In this document: one piece after another, positions 1 through 7,722 of the stretch
Position numbering within the stretch: the stretch's first letter is position 1
How the letters are laid out: every line of letters begins with the position of its first letter
DNA from: Clostridiales bacterium
GTDB taxonomy: Bacteria > Bacillota > Clostridia > Christensenellales > Aristaeellaceae
DNA: 11,122 nt
Reading direction: 5' to 3'
Assembly (NCBI GenBank): GCA_004556395.1
Contig: SFHK01000072.1
Location: forward strand, 1-11,122
Notes under the pieces: generated by a model
What the model saw: the letters and a program-made list of their open reading frames with translations, nothing else
What the model was told of the DNA's origin: nothing
Databases searched by the model: none
Made by a program: the position numbers and the translations under genes

Positions 1-198
1 CCCGGCCATCCCGCCGCCGACGCGCCCGCCGGCCTTCGCCCCATCATAGACGAATTCGGCGCGCTCCCCATAGCCCGCCCCCTCCACACCGCCAGCCATC
101 CAAAGCCGGCGGCGCGTTTTTCACCTGCGCGCGCTCGACACGCCGACCTTCGCCCCATCATAGACGAATTCAGCGCGCTCCCCATAGCCCGCCCCCTC

Positions 199-235
199 CG
201 CGCCGCCAGCCCTCCAAAGCCGGCGGCGCGTTTTT
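199..235 (+). terminator. Terminator-like hairpin in array unit 2
   Basis: The arms CGCGCCGCC (199-207) and GGCGGCGCG (222-230) pair perfectly over 9 bp around a 14-nt loop, and five T follow at 231-235. This has the form of a rho-independent terminator for rightward transcription. Whether it acts as one is untested. Confidence 0.5.
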
Positions 236-536
236 CACCTGCGCGCGCTCAACACGCCGACCTCCGTCCCATCGCAGACGAATTCGGCGCGTTCCCCATA
301 GCCCGCCCCCTCCACACCGCCAGCCATCCAAAACCGGCTGCGCGTTTTCACCTGCGCGCTCGACACGCCGACCTCCGTCCCATCGCAGACGAATTCGGCG
401 CGCTCCCCATAGCCCGCCCCCTCCACACCGCCAGCCATCCAAACCGGTTGCGCGTTTTTCACCTGCGCGCGCTCGACACGCCGACCTCCCTCCCATCGCA
501 GACGAATTCGGCGCGTTCCCCATAGCCCGCCCCCTC

Positions 537-572
537 CGCGCCGCCGACCCTCCAAAGCCGGCGGCGCGTTTT
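537..572 (+). terminator. Terminator-like hairpin in array unit 5
   Basis: The same perfect 9-bp stem as in unit 2 is present here (537-545 with 560-568), followed by four T. Unit 7 has an 8-bp version (765-772 with 789-796), also followed by four T. In units 1, 3, 4 and 6 the left arm reads CACACCGCC and pairing falls to about 5 bp or less. Confidence 0.4.
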
Positions 573-877
573 CACCTGCGCGCGTTCAACACGCCGACCT
601 CCGTCCCATCGCAGACGAATTCGGCGCGCTCCCCATAGCCCGCCCCCTCCACACCGCCAGCCATCCAAAACCGGCGGCGCGTTTTTCACCTGCGCGCGCT
701 CGACACGCCGACCTTCGCCCCATCATAGACGAATTCGACGCGTTCCCCGTAGCCTGCCCCCCTTCGCGCCGCCATCCCTCCAAAGCCAGCGGCGCGTTTT
801 CACCTGCGCGCGTTCAATACGCCGACCTTCGCCCCATCATAGACGAATTCGGCGCGTTCCCCATAGCCCGCCCCCTC

Positions 878-914
878 CGCGCCGCCAGCCCTCCAAAGCC
901 GGCGGCGCGTTTTT
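878..914 (+). terminator. Terminator-like hairpin in last array unit
   Basis: Arms at 878-886 and 901-909 pair perfectly over 9 bp, and five T follow at 910-914. This is the last array copy before the transporter promoter. It could insulate that promoter from transcription entering from the left; that role is an inference. Confidence 0.5.
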
Positions 915-965
915 CATCTGCGCGCGCTTCCGCTTTTCCCGCGAAGCGTCTCTCCGTTTTTTTCA

Positions 966-994
966 TTGACGAATCCGTGCGCACGGGGTATACT
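966..994 (+). promoter_or_regulatory. Sigma-A promoter of the EamA-peptidase operon
   Basis: A TTGACG -35 box (966-971) and a TATACT -10 box (989-994) are separated by exactly 17 nt, and each box matches the consensus at 5 of 6 positions. Transcription would start near 1001, about 30 nt before the GTG at 1031. The promoter overlaps the GTG at 977, so that upstream start is not credible. Confidence 0.8.
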
Positions 995-1030
995 GGAAGG
1001 GAAATTCAGGCAGCATGGGGAGCGTTGATC

Positions 1031-1900
1031 GTGACGAAGAAAACCTCACGCGCGATTCTGTTCGCGGTGCTGGCGGCGGCGCTGTACGCGCTGAACGCGC
1101 CGGTCTCCAAGCTGCTGCTCGGCCGGGTGCCGGAGCGGATGATGGCGGCGTTTCTGTATCTGGGCGCGGGCGTGGGCATGGGCGCGGTAAAGCTGATCGG
1201 CCGGGGACGGCGCGAGCGCTCGCTTCGCCGGGACGATCTTCCCTATGTGATCGGAATGATCGCGCTGGACATCGCCGCGCCGATTCTTCTGATGCTGGGT
1301 CTTCGGCGCACCACGCCGGAAACCGCGGCGCTGCTCAACAATTTCGAAATCGTCGCCACGTCGCTGATCGCGCTTATCCTCTTTCGAGAGACGATTTCGC
1401 GCCGCCTGTGGCTGGCCATCGTTCTGGTCACCGCCGCCAGCGCGCTGCTTTCGGTGGAGGACGCGGGAAGCCTGCGCTTCTCCGCGGGCTCGATCTACGT
1501 GCTGCTCGCCTGCGTGTGCTGGGGCTTTGAAAACAACTGCACGCGAAGGCTGTCCGACCGCAGCCCGCTGGACGTAGTGATTGTGAAGGGCCTTTTCTCC
1601 GGCGCGGGCGCGCTGGGAATCGCCTTTTTCGCGGGCGAACGGCTGCCGGGCGCGATGGACGCGCTCGCGGCAATGCTGCTGGGCTTCGTGGCCTTCGGCA
1701 TGAGCATCTTCTTTTATATCCGCGCGCAGCGCGACCTTGGCGCGGCGCGCACCAGCGCCTATTACGCGCTCGCGCCGTTCATCGGCGCGGGGCTGTCGCT
1801 CGCGATTTTCCGCGACATGCCCGGCGCGACGTTCTTTCTTGCGCTTGCCATCATGATCGCCGGCGCGTATCTGGCATCCTCGGACGGGAAGCCTGCCTGA
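1031..1900 (+). CDS. EamA/DMT-family membrane transporter
   Basis: This 289-residue hydrophobic protein has the two-fold repeat of the drug/metabolite transporter superfamily. The first EamA half covers about residues 8-142, with the usual Phe-Arg-Glu near the end of a helix at 118-120. The second covers about 153-283 and includes AYYALAPFIGAGLS (243-256). The length suits a ten-helix DMT exporter of the inner membrane. The substrate is unknown; relatives export amino acids, metabolites or drugs. The GTG start at 1031 is chosen because GGGGAG (1017-1022) lies 8 nt upstream and the -10 box is at 989-994. The frame stays open upstream to a GTG at 977, but that codon lies inside the promoter. 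The peptidase gene follows after 30 bp, so the two are probably co-transcribed. Confidence 0.85.
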   Translation: MTKKTSRAILFAVLAAALYALNAPVSKLLLGRVPERMMAAFLYLGAGVGMGAVKLIGRGRRERSLRRDDLPYVIGMIALDIAAPILLMLGLRRTTPETAALLNNFEIVATSLIALILFRETISRRLWLAIVLVTAASALLSVEDAGSLRFSAGSIYVLLACVCWGFENNCTRRLSDRSPLDVVIVKGLFSGAGALGIAFFAGERLPGAMDALAAMLLGFVAFGMSIFFYIRAQRDLGAARTSAYYALAPFIGAGLSLAIFRDMPGATFFLALAIMIAGAYLASSDGKPA

Positions 1901-1930
1901 CGCCGGAAAATATACGGGAGGAAACGCATC

Positions 1931-3703
1931 ATGAACTGGGATCTTGGAAAGCTTTACACCGGTTTTGACGACCCGGCCTTTGCCCGCGACATGGACGCGC
2001 TCTCCGCGGGCGCAGCGCAGCTGAAGACCGCGATTGCGAACGTGCGCGAGGGCGACGAGCAGAAGAACCTGCACGCCATCATCGAGCGGATGCAGTCGCT
2101 CAGCAAGCGGATGAGCCGCGTGGGCAACCTGATCTTCCTGACGCTGGCCGCCGACTCAAACTGCGAAGCGGCGCTTCAGCCGCGCGTGCGCTACATGGAA
2201 ATCGGCAACGAATTCTCGCTGGTTTCCAGCGATTTCGTCCGCTACATCGGCGAAAACGACCACATCCGCGCGCTGTGCGAGGGCGACGCGCTGCTGACCG
2301 AGCACCTGCCCTTCTTTGAAAACGCGAAAAACGACGCGGCGCACCTGATCGATTCCGCGCTGGAGCCGACCGTGCTCAAAATGCGCATGGACGGCAGCGC
2401 CGCCTTCGCCCGCCTGCGCGACGAGCTGTTCGCAGGTCTCTCCATCGACCTGACGCTGGACGGCGAAACGAAGCGCCTGCCGCTGCCCGCCGTGCGCGCC
2501 ATGGCCTGCGATGCGCGCGCGGACGTGCGCAAGGCCGCCTACGAAGCCGAAATCGCCGCCTATCCGCGGCTTGAAACCGGCATGGCCGCCTGCCTGAACG
2601 CCATCAAGGGCGAAGCGCTCACCATGTGCTCCCTGCGCAATTTCCCCTCGGTGCTGGACTGGTCGCTGATCGTCTCCCGCATGGATCGTGAAACGCTGGA
2701 CGCGCTTCTGAACGCCATGCGCGGCGCCCTGCCGATGTTCCGCCGCTACTTCCGCCTGAAGGCGAAAATGCTGGGCTACGAGGGCGGCCTGAAGTTCTAC
2801 GACCTGTTCGCGCCGGTGGGCAAGGTCACAAAGACCTACACGCTGGACGAGGCGCGCGACCTGCTGCTTCGCGTGTTCGGCGACTACTGCCCGGCCATTC
2901 AGAACGTGATGCGCCGCGCCTTCGCCGAAAACTGGATCGACGCGTATCCCCGCGAGGGCAAGGAGGGCGGCGCGTTCTGCGCGGGCGAGCCGTCGCTGGG
3001 CATCAGCTACGTGCTCACCAACTTCGATGGCTCATTCTCCGACGTTTCCACGCTGGCGCACGAGCTGGGGCACGCGTTCCACAACGACTGCCTGAACGAG
3101 GTTTCCCCGCTCATGACGGACACGCCCATGCCGCTGGCCGAAACCGCGTCCACGTTCAACGAGCTGCTGCTGGCCGAGCGCATGCAGAAGCTCGCGAGTC
3201 CGGAGGAGGAAGCCGCGCTGCTCGAAATGCAGCTGAGCGACGCCGCGCAGGTGATCGTGGACATCATGAGCCGCTTCCTGTTCGAAAGCGAGGTCGTCGA
3301 GCGCCGCAAGACCGGCACCACCTCCGCGCGCGGCCTGTGCGAAATCATGCTGGACGCGCAGAAGCAGACCTACGGCGACGGACTGGACGAGAACTGCCTG
3401 CATCCCTATATGTGGGCGTGCAAGTCGCACTACTACTCCGCCGACCTGCACTTCTATAACTTCCCCTACGCCTTCGGCCTGCTGTTCGCCACCGGCCTGT
3501 ACGCCCTCTGGCAGAAGAAGGGCGACGACTTCTGGCCGCTGTATAAGACCATCCTCCAGAAGAGCGGCTCCGATACCATCCGGAACGTCGCCGCCTCCGC
3601 CGGCATCGACCTCACCAAACCCGACTTCTGGCAGGACGCCATCGCCTTCTACGCCAAAAAGCTCGACCGCCTCGAGACCCTCGTGAACGCGGAGAGCAAC
3701 TAA
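1931..3703 (+). CDS. M3-family oligoendopeptidase (PepF-like)
   Basis: The gene encodes a 590-residue zinc metallopeptidase of family M3, in the pepF/M3B group. The zinc site is visible: HELGH at residues 377-381 supplies two histidines and the catalytic glutamate, and E404 in AETASTFNE is the expected third ligand. The conserved C-terminal HFYNFPYAFG block is at 507-516. The N-terminal third (to about residue 190) is the helical lobe that restricts entry to short peptides. No signal peptide is seen, so it should act in the cytoplasm on oligopeptides. Length is normal for oligoendopeptidase F (about 600). The ATG is preceded by GGGAGG (1916-1921) with a 9-nt spacer. It is the second gene of the operon and is closed by a strong terminator. 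No key residue is missing. Confidence 0.95.
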   Translation: MNWDLGKLYTGFDDPAFARDMDALSAGAAQLKTAIANVREGDEQKNLHAIIERMQSLSKRMSRVGNLIFLTLAADSNCEAALQPRVRYMEIGNEFSLVSSDFVRYIGENDHIRALCEGDALLTEHLPFFENAKNDAAHLIDSALEPTVLKMRMDGSAAFARLRDELFAGLSIDLTLDGETKRLPLPAVRAMACDARADVRKAAYEAEIAAYPRLETGMAACLNAIKGEALTMCSLRNFPSVLDWSLIVSRMDRETLDALLNAMRGALPMFRRYFRLKAKMLGYEGGLKFYDLFAPVGKVTKTYTLDEARDLLLRVFGDYCPAIQNVMRRAFAENWIDAYPREGKEGGAFCAGEPSLGISYVLTNFDGSFSDVSTLAHELGHAFHNDCLNEVSPLMTDTPMPLAETASTFNELLLAERMQKLASPEEEAALLEMQLSDAAQVIVDIMSRFLFESEVVERRKTGTTSARGLCEIMLDAQKQTYGDGLDENCLHPYMWACKSHYYSADLHFYNFPYAFGLLFATGLYALWQKKGDDFWPLYKTILQKSGSDTIRNVAASAGIDLTKPDFWQDAIAFYAKKLDRLETLVNAESN

Positions 3704-3716
3704 CCCCATTTTAATC

Positions 3717-3766
3717 GCCGTTCGCCGCCCTTCTCTTCCGGAAGGACGGCGAACGGCATATTTTTT
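3717..3766 (+). terminator. Intrinsic terminator after the M3 peptidase
   Basis: GCCGTTCGCCG (3717-3727) pairs perfectly with CGGCGAACGGC (3747-3757). An inner CCTTC/GAAGG stem lies within, and a run of six T follows at 3761-3766. The T-run reaches the stop codon of the convergent AraC gene (3765-3767). In the leftward direction only a short AT stretch follows the hairpin, so it should work mainly on the + strand. Confidence 0.9.
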
Positions 3767-5915
3767 ATGACTCTTCCTCTTTCTTCGCGCTGCGGTAGCA
3801 GCTGGGCGAAACGCCGTAGTACAGCTTGAACGCGCGGTAGAACGCGCTGGTGGAAACATAGCCGCTGTCCTGCAGAATCTGGGCGATCGGCAGGTCGGTC
3901 TTTTGCAGCTGGTCGGCGGCGTACTTCATGCGCTTCTTTTCTATAAAGGAATGGAAGCTGTCGCCGTTAAACCTGCGAATGGCGTTCTGCAGCTGCGTCT
4001 CCGTTATGCCGAGGGCTTCGGTCACGTAGCTGACGCACAGGTTCGGGTCGCGGAAGCTTTCGTTCAGGTAGGCGATAATCTGCCCGTCGCGGCTGCCGGA
4101 GGCGTAAGATTCCAGCATCTGCCGGTGCAGCTCCTCGTGCACGGCCACGGCCGCGTCCATCAGCGTCTGCAGCGCGTCCTTCCAGTTCATGCCCGGCGCG
4201 TACTGGGGCAGCACGATCTGCGCTGACGCCGGGAGAGACTCCATCAGCAGCACGAATTCGTTTCGATAGTTATAGAACAGCTGCACGTATTCGTCCTTGC
4301 GCACCTCCGAAAAATCCTTTTTGAACAGCTCGAACGCCTCGTCCATCCGGTTGTGCAGGATCAGGTCGGAAAAGCGCCGGTGGTTCTGCGTAAGCGGCGT
4401 TACCTGCGTATCCGCCGAGGGCTCCCCGCTCAGCATGATATACGGCGCGCCGCTGGTTTCCGGGAACGCTTCCAGCGCAAAGCGCAGGCGGGAATACTCG
4501 GCAAACAGGCACGCGGTATCATTGAACTCGCCGCTGACGGCAATCCGCCCCGGCTCGAAGGCGTACCTCAGGTCTCCGCTCTGCGCCTTTTGCAGCATGT
4601 CGTCTACCCGAACGTCGTTGCCCAGAATGCACACCACGTATTCATGCTGAAAATGCACCAGCGGAATTTCCGAAAGCCGCTGCCGGATAAAGGATTGCAG
4701 AATCGCGCGCTCCTCGGCGTTCAGCTTCGCGTATTCGTTCAGCTTCAGCAGAATCAGGCGGAACGGCCTTGGAAAGTCCGGGAACCATTTCGCCACCGTG
4801 CGCTCATGGTCGGTCGTGTAGGGATTGCACAGCAGAAGCTCCAAATGGCTCTGCCGCAGAAGCTCCTGCTGCTGGGAAAGCTGCTCCGTGTTTTGCAGCT
4901 GCTCCTGATGCAGCCCCCGGAACAGCGCCGTCAGCGAATCAAACGCGTTGCCGTCGGCGTTCGCCTGATGGACGGGATGGTTCTTCTGCGCTTCGTCGAC
5001 GATTTTCAGCAGCGGAACGGCGCTGTTGCGCACGAAGAAAACCGCCATCACGCAGCCGACCAGCAGATAACTGACCATCACGAGAAACACCATCAGATAA
5101 ATCGCGCCGAGCGACGCGGTGATCAGGCTGTGCGAAACGCGCGCCTGAACGGCAAGGCCGTGCAGGCCTTCCACGCGGATGAGCTCGCTGCTTTTTCCGT
5201 CTCCCGGTTTGGAAATCAGGCTCACGCGGCTCCCGTCCGGCACGCTCACGGTCAGGCTGTCCAGCATGGAGTCCATGCCGATGATCTCGCGCATCCGCTC
5301 CGTGCTGAAATACGCAAAAAACGTGGTCTGCATGGTGTAATACGAGCTGGAAAACGGCAGGATGAACAGCACCGCGTCATAGGCGGTCCCGTCCGATTCC
5401 ACCCGCGCGGCGCGCAGGCAGCTGCTTCCCGAAATGTCCTGCATGGACTTCAGCCATTCCTCCGCCGTGGGGTAGCCCTCCTCGCGCAAAAACGTTCCAT
5501 AATATTCCCCGACGCTGTTGTGAAGCTGGTTTGCGCACAGCACGCCGCCGTTTTTCATGATCAGCCCATAGTTCTCCATGATGCTCTGAAACTTGAAGCC
5601 CTCGGAAAACTGTGTGATCGCGTTTTTCACCATAAAGGTCTGCCTCCGGGAAAAGGGCAGCTGCGTATTGGCGAGCAGAACCACCTGATAATTGGAAGCC
5701 AGATTCGTGGCGGTCTCCGTCACCGTGAAAATCTCCCGGTTCAGGCGCTGCACGCTCTCCGTAAGCTGCTCCCGAACCAGCTTGACGCTGTCGCGATACG
5801 AATACCGGACAAAGACGGCGCACGCCACCGCGGTCACGATGAATACACACAAAAACACGGTGCTGTAAATCTTCAGAAAATGCCGTACCGTTTTATTCGA
5901 AAGCCATGCCCTCAT
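3765..5915 (-). CDS. Transmembrane AraC-family regulator (YtdP/YesN-like)
   Basis: This 716-residue protein has a membrane-sensor layout. A transmembrane helix lies at about residues 14-36, a large region of about 235 residues follows outside the cell, and a second helix lies at about 271-295. A cytoplasmic linker leads to an AraC/XylS DNA-binding domain at about 613-716, whose second HTH carries the classic SAFYRAFKLYYGVSP. Large AraC proteins of this form sit beside LplA/LplB/YtcP-type importers in Bacillota; B. subtilis YtdP beside ytcQ/yteP/ytcP is an example. Here the gene diverges from exactly such an operon, so it probably activates that operon in response to an extracellular ligand or to the binding protein. 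The ATG at 5915 is chosen because GGAGG (5921-5925) lies 5 nt upstream. An in-frame ATG at 5936 has no ribosome binding site. Confidence 0.9.
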   Translation of the reverse strand: MRAWLSNKTVRHFLKIYSTVFLCVFIVTAVACAVFVRYSYRDSVKLVREQLTESVQRLNREIFTVTETATNLASNYQVVLLANTQLPFSRRQTFMVKNAITQFSEGFKFQSIMENYGLIMKNGGVLCANQLHNSVGEYYGTFLREEGYPTAEEWLKSMQDISGSSCLRAARVESDGTAYDAVLFILPFSSSYYTMQTTFFAYFSTERMREIIGMDSMLDSLTVSVPDGSRVSLISKPGDGKSSELIRVEGLHGLAVQARVSHSLITASLGAIYLMVFLVMVSYLLVGCVMAVFFVRNSAVPLLKIVDEAQKNHPVHQANADGNAFDSLTALFRGLHQEQLQNTEQLSQQQELLRQSHLELLLCNPYTTDHERTVAKWFPDFPRPFRLILLKLNEYAKLNAEERAILQSFIRQRLSEIPLVHFQHEYVVCILGNDVRVDDMLQKAQSGDLRYAFEPGRIAVSGEFNDTACLFAEYSRLRFALEAFPETSGAPYIMLSGEPSADTQVTPLTQNHRRFSDLILHNRMDEAFELFKKDFSEVRKDEYVQLFYNYRNEFVLLMESLPASAQIVLPQYAPGMNWKDALQTLMDAAVAVHEELHRQMLESYASGSRDGQIIAYLNESFRDPNLCVSYVTEALGITETQLQNAIRRFNGDSFHSFIEKKRMKYAADQLQKTDLPIAQILQDSGYVSTSAFYRAFKLYYGVSPSCYRSAKKEEES

Positions 5916-5963
5916 AGAGTCCTCCGCACCGACCATTGATTTGATTTTATAAAGTATGGGTAG

Positions 5964-5992
5964 ATAATACTACACGCGTCATTTTGATTCAA
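5964..5992 (-). promoter_or_regulatory. Promoter of the AraC regulator gene
   Basis: Read on the minus strand, TTGAAT (5992-5987) and TATTAT (5969-5964) are 17 nt apart. This gives a predicted start near 5957 and a leader of about 40 nt that contains the GGAGG site. Confidence 0.6.
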
Positions 5993-6009
5993 GCAAACTA
6001 TGCAAATTT

Positions 6010-6024
6010 TGTATTCCCAATACA
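6010..6024. promoter_or_regulatory. Palindrome between divergent promoters, candidate operator
   Basis: TGTATT-CCC-AATACA is a perfect inverted repeat with 6-bp arms. It lies 20 bp upstream of the importer -35 box (6045) and 17 bp upstream of the regulator -35 box (5992). A direct repeat GCAAA (5993-5997 and 6002-6006) is next to it. Position and symmetry suggest a regulator site. AraC proteins often bind direct repeats rather than palindromes, so the true binder is uncertain. Confidence 0.4.
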
Positions 6025-6044
6025 CAGAAACAGCGTTTTCGTAA

Positions 6045-6073
6045 TTGAAATCGGGCGCAAAATCGGATATAAA
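6045..6073 (+). promoter_or_regulatory. Promoter of the sugar importer operon
   Basis: TTGAAA (6045-6050) and TATAAA (6068-6073) are separated by exactly 17 nt. The predicted start near 6080 leaves a leader of about 38 nt before the binding-protein ATG, with AAAGGAGG at 6103-6110. Confidence 0.75.
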
Positions 6074-6117
6074 GGACTCAGCAAGTGGTCTTGCCATTCA
6101 ACAAAGGAGGAAAGCCC

Positions 6118-7704
6118 ATGAAGAAATCCCGTTTTCTGACCCTGGCGCTCGCGCTGGCGCTGCTGATGTCCGTGACGACGCTCCCCGCCGCTGCCGAGGA
6201 ACCCGTGACCCTCACCATCGGCGTACAGCGCTCATCCGTCGTGGAGAACTGGGACACCAACCTGCAGACGCTGAAGATTGAAGAGATCTGCGGCGTAAAC
6301 CTCGAGTTTGTGGAATTTCCCTCGAGCAACAACGAATGCATGCAGAAGGTCGACCTGATGGTCGTGGCGGGCGGCGACGAGCTTCCCGACGTGCTGATGT
6401 TCAACCTTCCCACCAGCGTCATTGCCAAATACGGCAAGGCCGGCATTTTCGTCGACCTGACCGATCTGTATGACGGCGTGCACGACAAGAACTTCACGGA
6501 GCAGTCCACGAAGAGCGCGCTGGGCAAGGAAGGCATCCTGAAATACATCACCAGCCCCGACGGCCGCATTTACGGCATGCCCTACGTGGTCGACGCGATG
6601 GACAACGAATACGCCAACAACCGCATGCTGATCTACGAGCCGTGGCTCAAGGCGCTGGATCTGGAAATGCCCACCACCATCGACGAATTCGTCGAGGTGC
6701 TGCGCGCGTTCAAAACGCAGGATCCCAACGGCAACGGCGAGGCCGACGAAATCCCCATACTGGGCAACATCGCAAATAAGCAGGGCAACTTCATCCGGCC
6801 GCTCATGAGCCCCTTCATCTACACGCAGGATAACTACTATCAGAACGTGGACGGCAAAATCGAATACGTCGCCAACACCGAAAAATGGAAGGAAGGCCTG
6901 CTCTTCATCCGTTCGCTGGTGGACGAGGAGCTGCTTTCCCCGCTGACGTTCACGATGGACTTCAACCAGTTCAAGGCGATCATGACGCAGGACACCGTCG
7001 TCGTCGGCGTGCAGGGCGCGAACTCGTCCTCCTACATGCCCGCGGACATGGAGCGCCGCATCGAGTACATCATTGCAGCCCCGCTGGAGGGCCCCGACGG
7101 CACCAGACAGTGCACCGTGAAGCCCCAGCTGCCCTCCACGAAGATGTACATCACCCGAAATTGCCAGAACGTCGAAAAGGCCTTTGAGGTGGGCGACTTC
7201 CTGTGCAGCCAGCTGATGAGCGTGTGGGATCGCTACGGCATCGAGGGCGTGGACTGGCGCTACGCGGTAGAAGGCGAGCACGGCGCGTTTGAAGCCGCCG
7301 GCATTCCGACCGTCTTTGCGACCCTGACCTCCAAGTGGGGCACGATGCAGAACACCTGGTGGGGACACGTCGGCCCGCAGATGCTGATGAACGACTTCGT
7401 CATGGGCGTGGTCTGCGGCCCGCTGGATCACTTCGTGCCGCTGGGACGCTCCATCTCCCCGCTGATGGAATGCGCCAACACGGAAAACGGCGTATGGGGC
7501 CTGATTTTCACCGATGAGGAGCAGAAGATCGTCGACGAATACCAGAACGTGCTGAACGACTACGTCATGGAGTCCGTCGGCCGCTTCGTCACCCGCGACC
7601 TGAGCCTTGAGGACGACTGGGACAACTACGTCGCCAGCATCGACGCGATGGGTCTTGAAGAATACCTTGGCGCCATTCAGAGCGCGTTCGACCGCACCCT
7701 GTAA
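6118..7704 (+). CDS. Extracellular sugar-binding protein (LplA/YtcQ-type)
   Basis: This 528-residue protein is the probable binding component of a CUT1-class carbohydrate ABC importer. A signal peptide of about 26 residues (Met-Lys-Lys, an Ala/Leu-rich core, then LPAAAEE) is followed by the mature domain. The sequence DPNGNGEADEIP at residues 202-213 matches the calcium-loop-like motif typical of LplA/YtcQ-type proteins, and the length fits that family (about 500-550) rather than the shorter MalE group. No lipobox cysteine is present, so the protein looks secreted or held by another means, which is unusual for a Gram-positive binding protein. The ATG is set by AAAGGAGG (6103-6110), 7 nt upstream. 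Two permease genes follow. The substrate is probably an oligosaccharide but cannot be named. Confidence 0.9.
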   Translation: MKKSRFLTLALALALLMSVTTLPAAAEEPVTLTIGVQRSSVVENWDTNLQTLKIEEICGVNLEFVEFPSSNNECMQKVDLMVVAGGDELPDVLMFNLPTSVIAKYGKAGIFVDLTDLYDGVHDKNFTEQSTKSALGKEGILKYITSPDGRIYGMPYVVDAMDNEYANNRMLIYEPWLKALDLEMPTTIDEFVEVLRAFKTQDPNGNGEADEIPILGNIANKQGNFIRPLMSPFIYTQDNYYQNVDGKIEYVANTEKWKEGLLFIRSLVDEELLSPLTFTMDFNQFKAIMTQDTVVVGVQGANSSSYMPADMERRIEYIIAAPLEGPDGTRQCTVKPQLPSTKMYITRNCQNVEKAFEVGDFLCSQLMSVWDRYGIEGVDWRYAVEGEHGAFEAAGIPTVFATLTSKWGTMQNTWWGHVGPQMLMNDFVMGVVCGPLDHFVPLGRSISPLMECANTENGVWGLIFTDEEQKIVDEYQNVLNDYVMESVGRFVTRDLSLEDDWDNYVASIDAMGLEEYLGAIQSAFDRTL

Positions 7705-7722
7705 TCGCCAGATCTCAACGCC

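Larger units (their letters stand above)
1..925. repeat. Tandem array of eight ~114-bp units
   Basis: The same unit recurs eight times head to tail. The GAATTC in each copy starts at 52, 166, 280, 391, 504, 617, 731 and 845, giving periods of 114, 114, 111, 113, 113, 114 and 114 bp. Copies differ by point changes and 1-3 base indels; the left edge (1-47) is a degenerate continuation and the array fades after about 925. On the + strand most units contain a GC inverted repeat followed by 4-5 T, like an intrinsic terminator. On the minus strand long ORFs run through the array, but the 113- and 111-bp steps shift the frame and unit-to-unit changes are mostly non-synonymous in any frame, so I do not call a protein. 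This array fills the whole region upstream of the transporter promoter. The function is unknown; expansion by slippage or unequal crossing-over is an inference. Confidence 0.93.

Noticed and set aside
53..99. Ribosome binding site plus ATG in each array unit (GGAGGGGGCGGG then ATG, minus strand)
   Set aside because: The purine-rich stretch is part of the repeated GC sequence, and the frame it would start gives no recognisable protein.
170..783. Glycine- and arginine-rich ORFs on the minus strand through the left array
   Set aside because: They are created by the repeat itself. Indels of 1-3 bases between units shift the frame and unit differences are mostly non-synonymous, so a conserved protein is not supported.
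1..925. CRISPR array
   Set aside because: The units are ~114 bp and repeat along their whole length; there are no unique spacers between short repeats and no cas gene in the window.
925..963. Extra terminator after the array (CGCTTC/GAAGCG and seven T)
   Set aside because: The stem is only 6 bp, and 8 nt separate it from the T-run at 957-963, too far for a typical intrinsic terminator.
1046..2074. Long minus-strand ORF opposite the transporter and peptidase genes
   Set aside because: It crosses the gap between two well supported + strand genes, is rich in Arg, Ala and His, and matches no family; it is a shadow of GC-rich coding DNA.
4353..5939. 528-codon + strand ORF opposite the AraC gene
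   Set aside because: The minus-strand frame encodes a complete AraC regulator with recognisable domains; the + frame has shadow-like composition and no motif.
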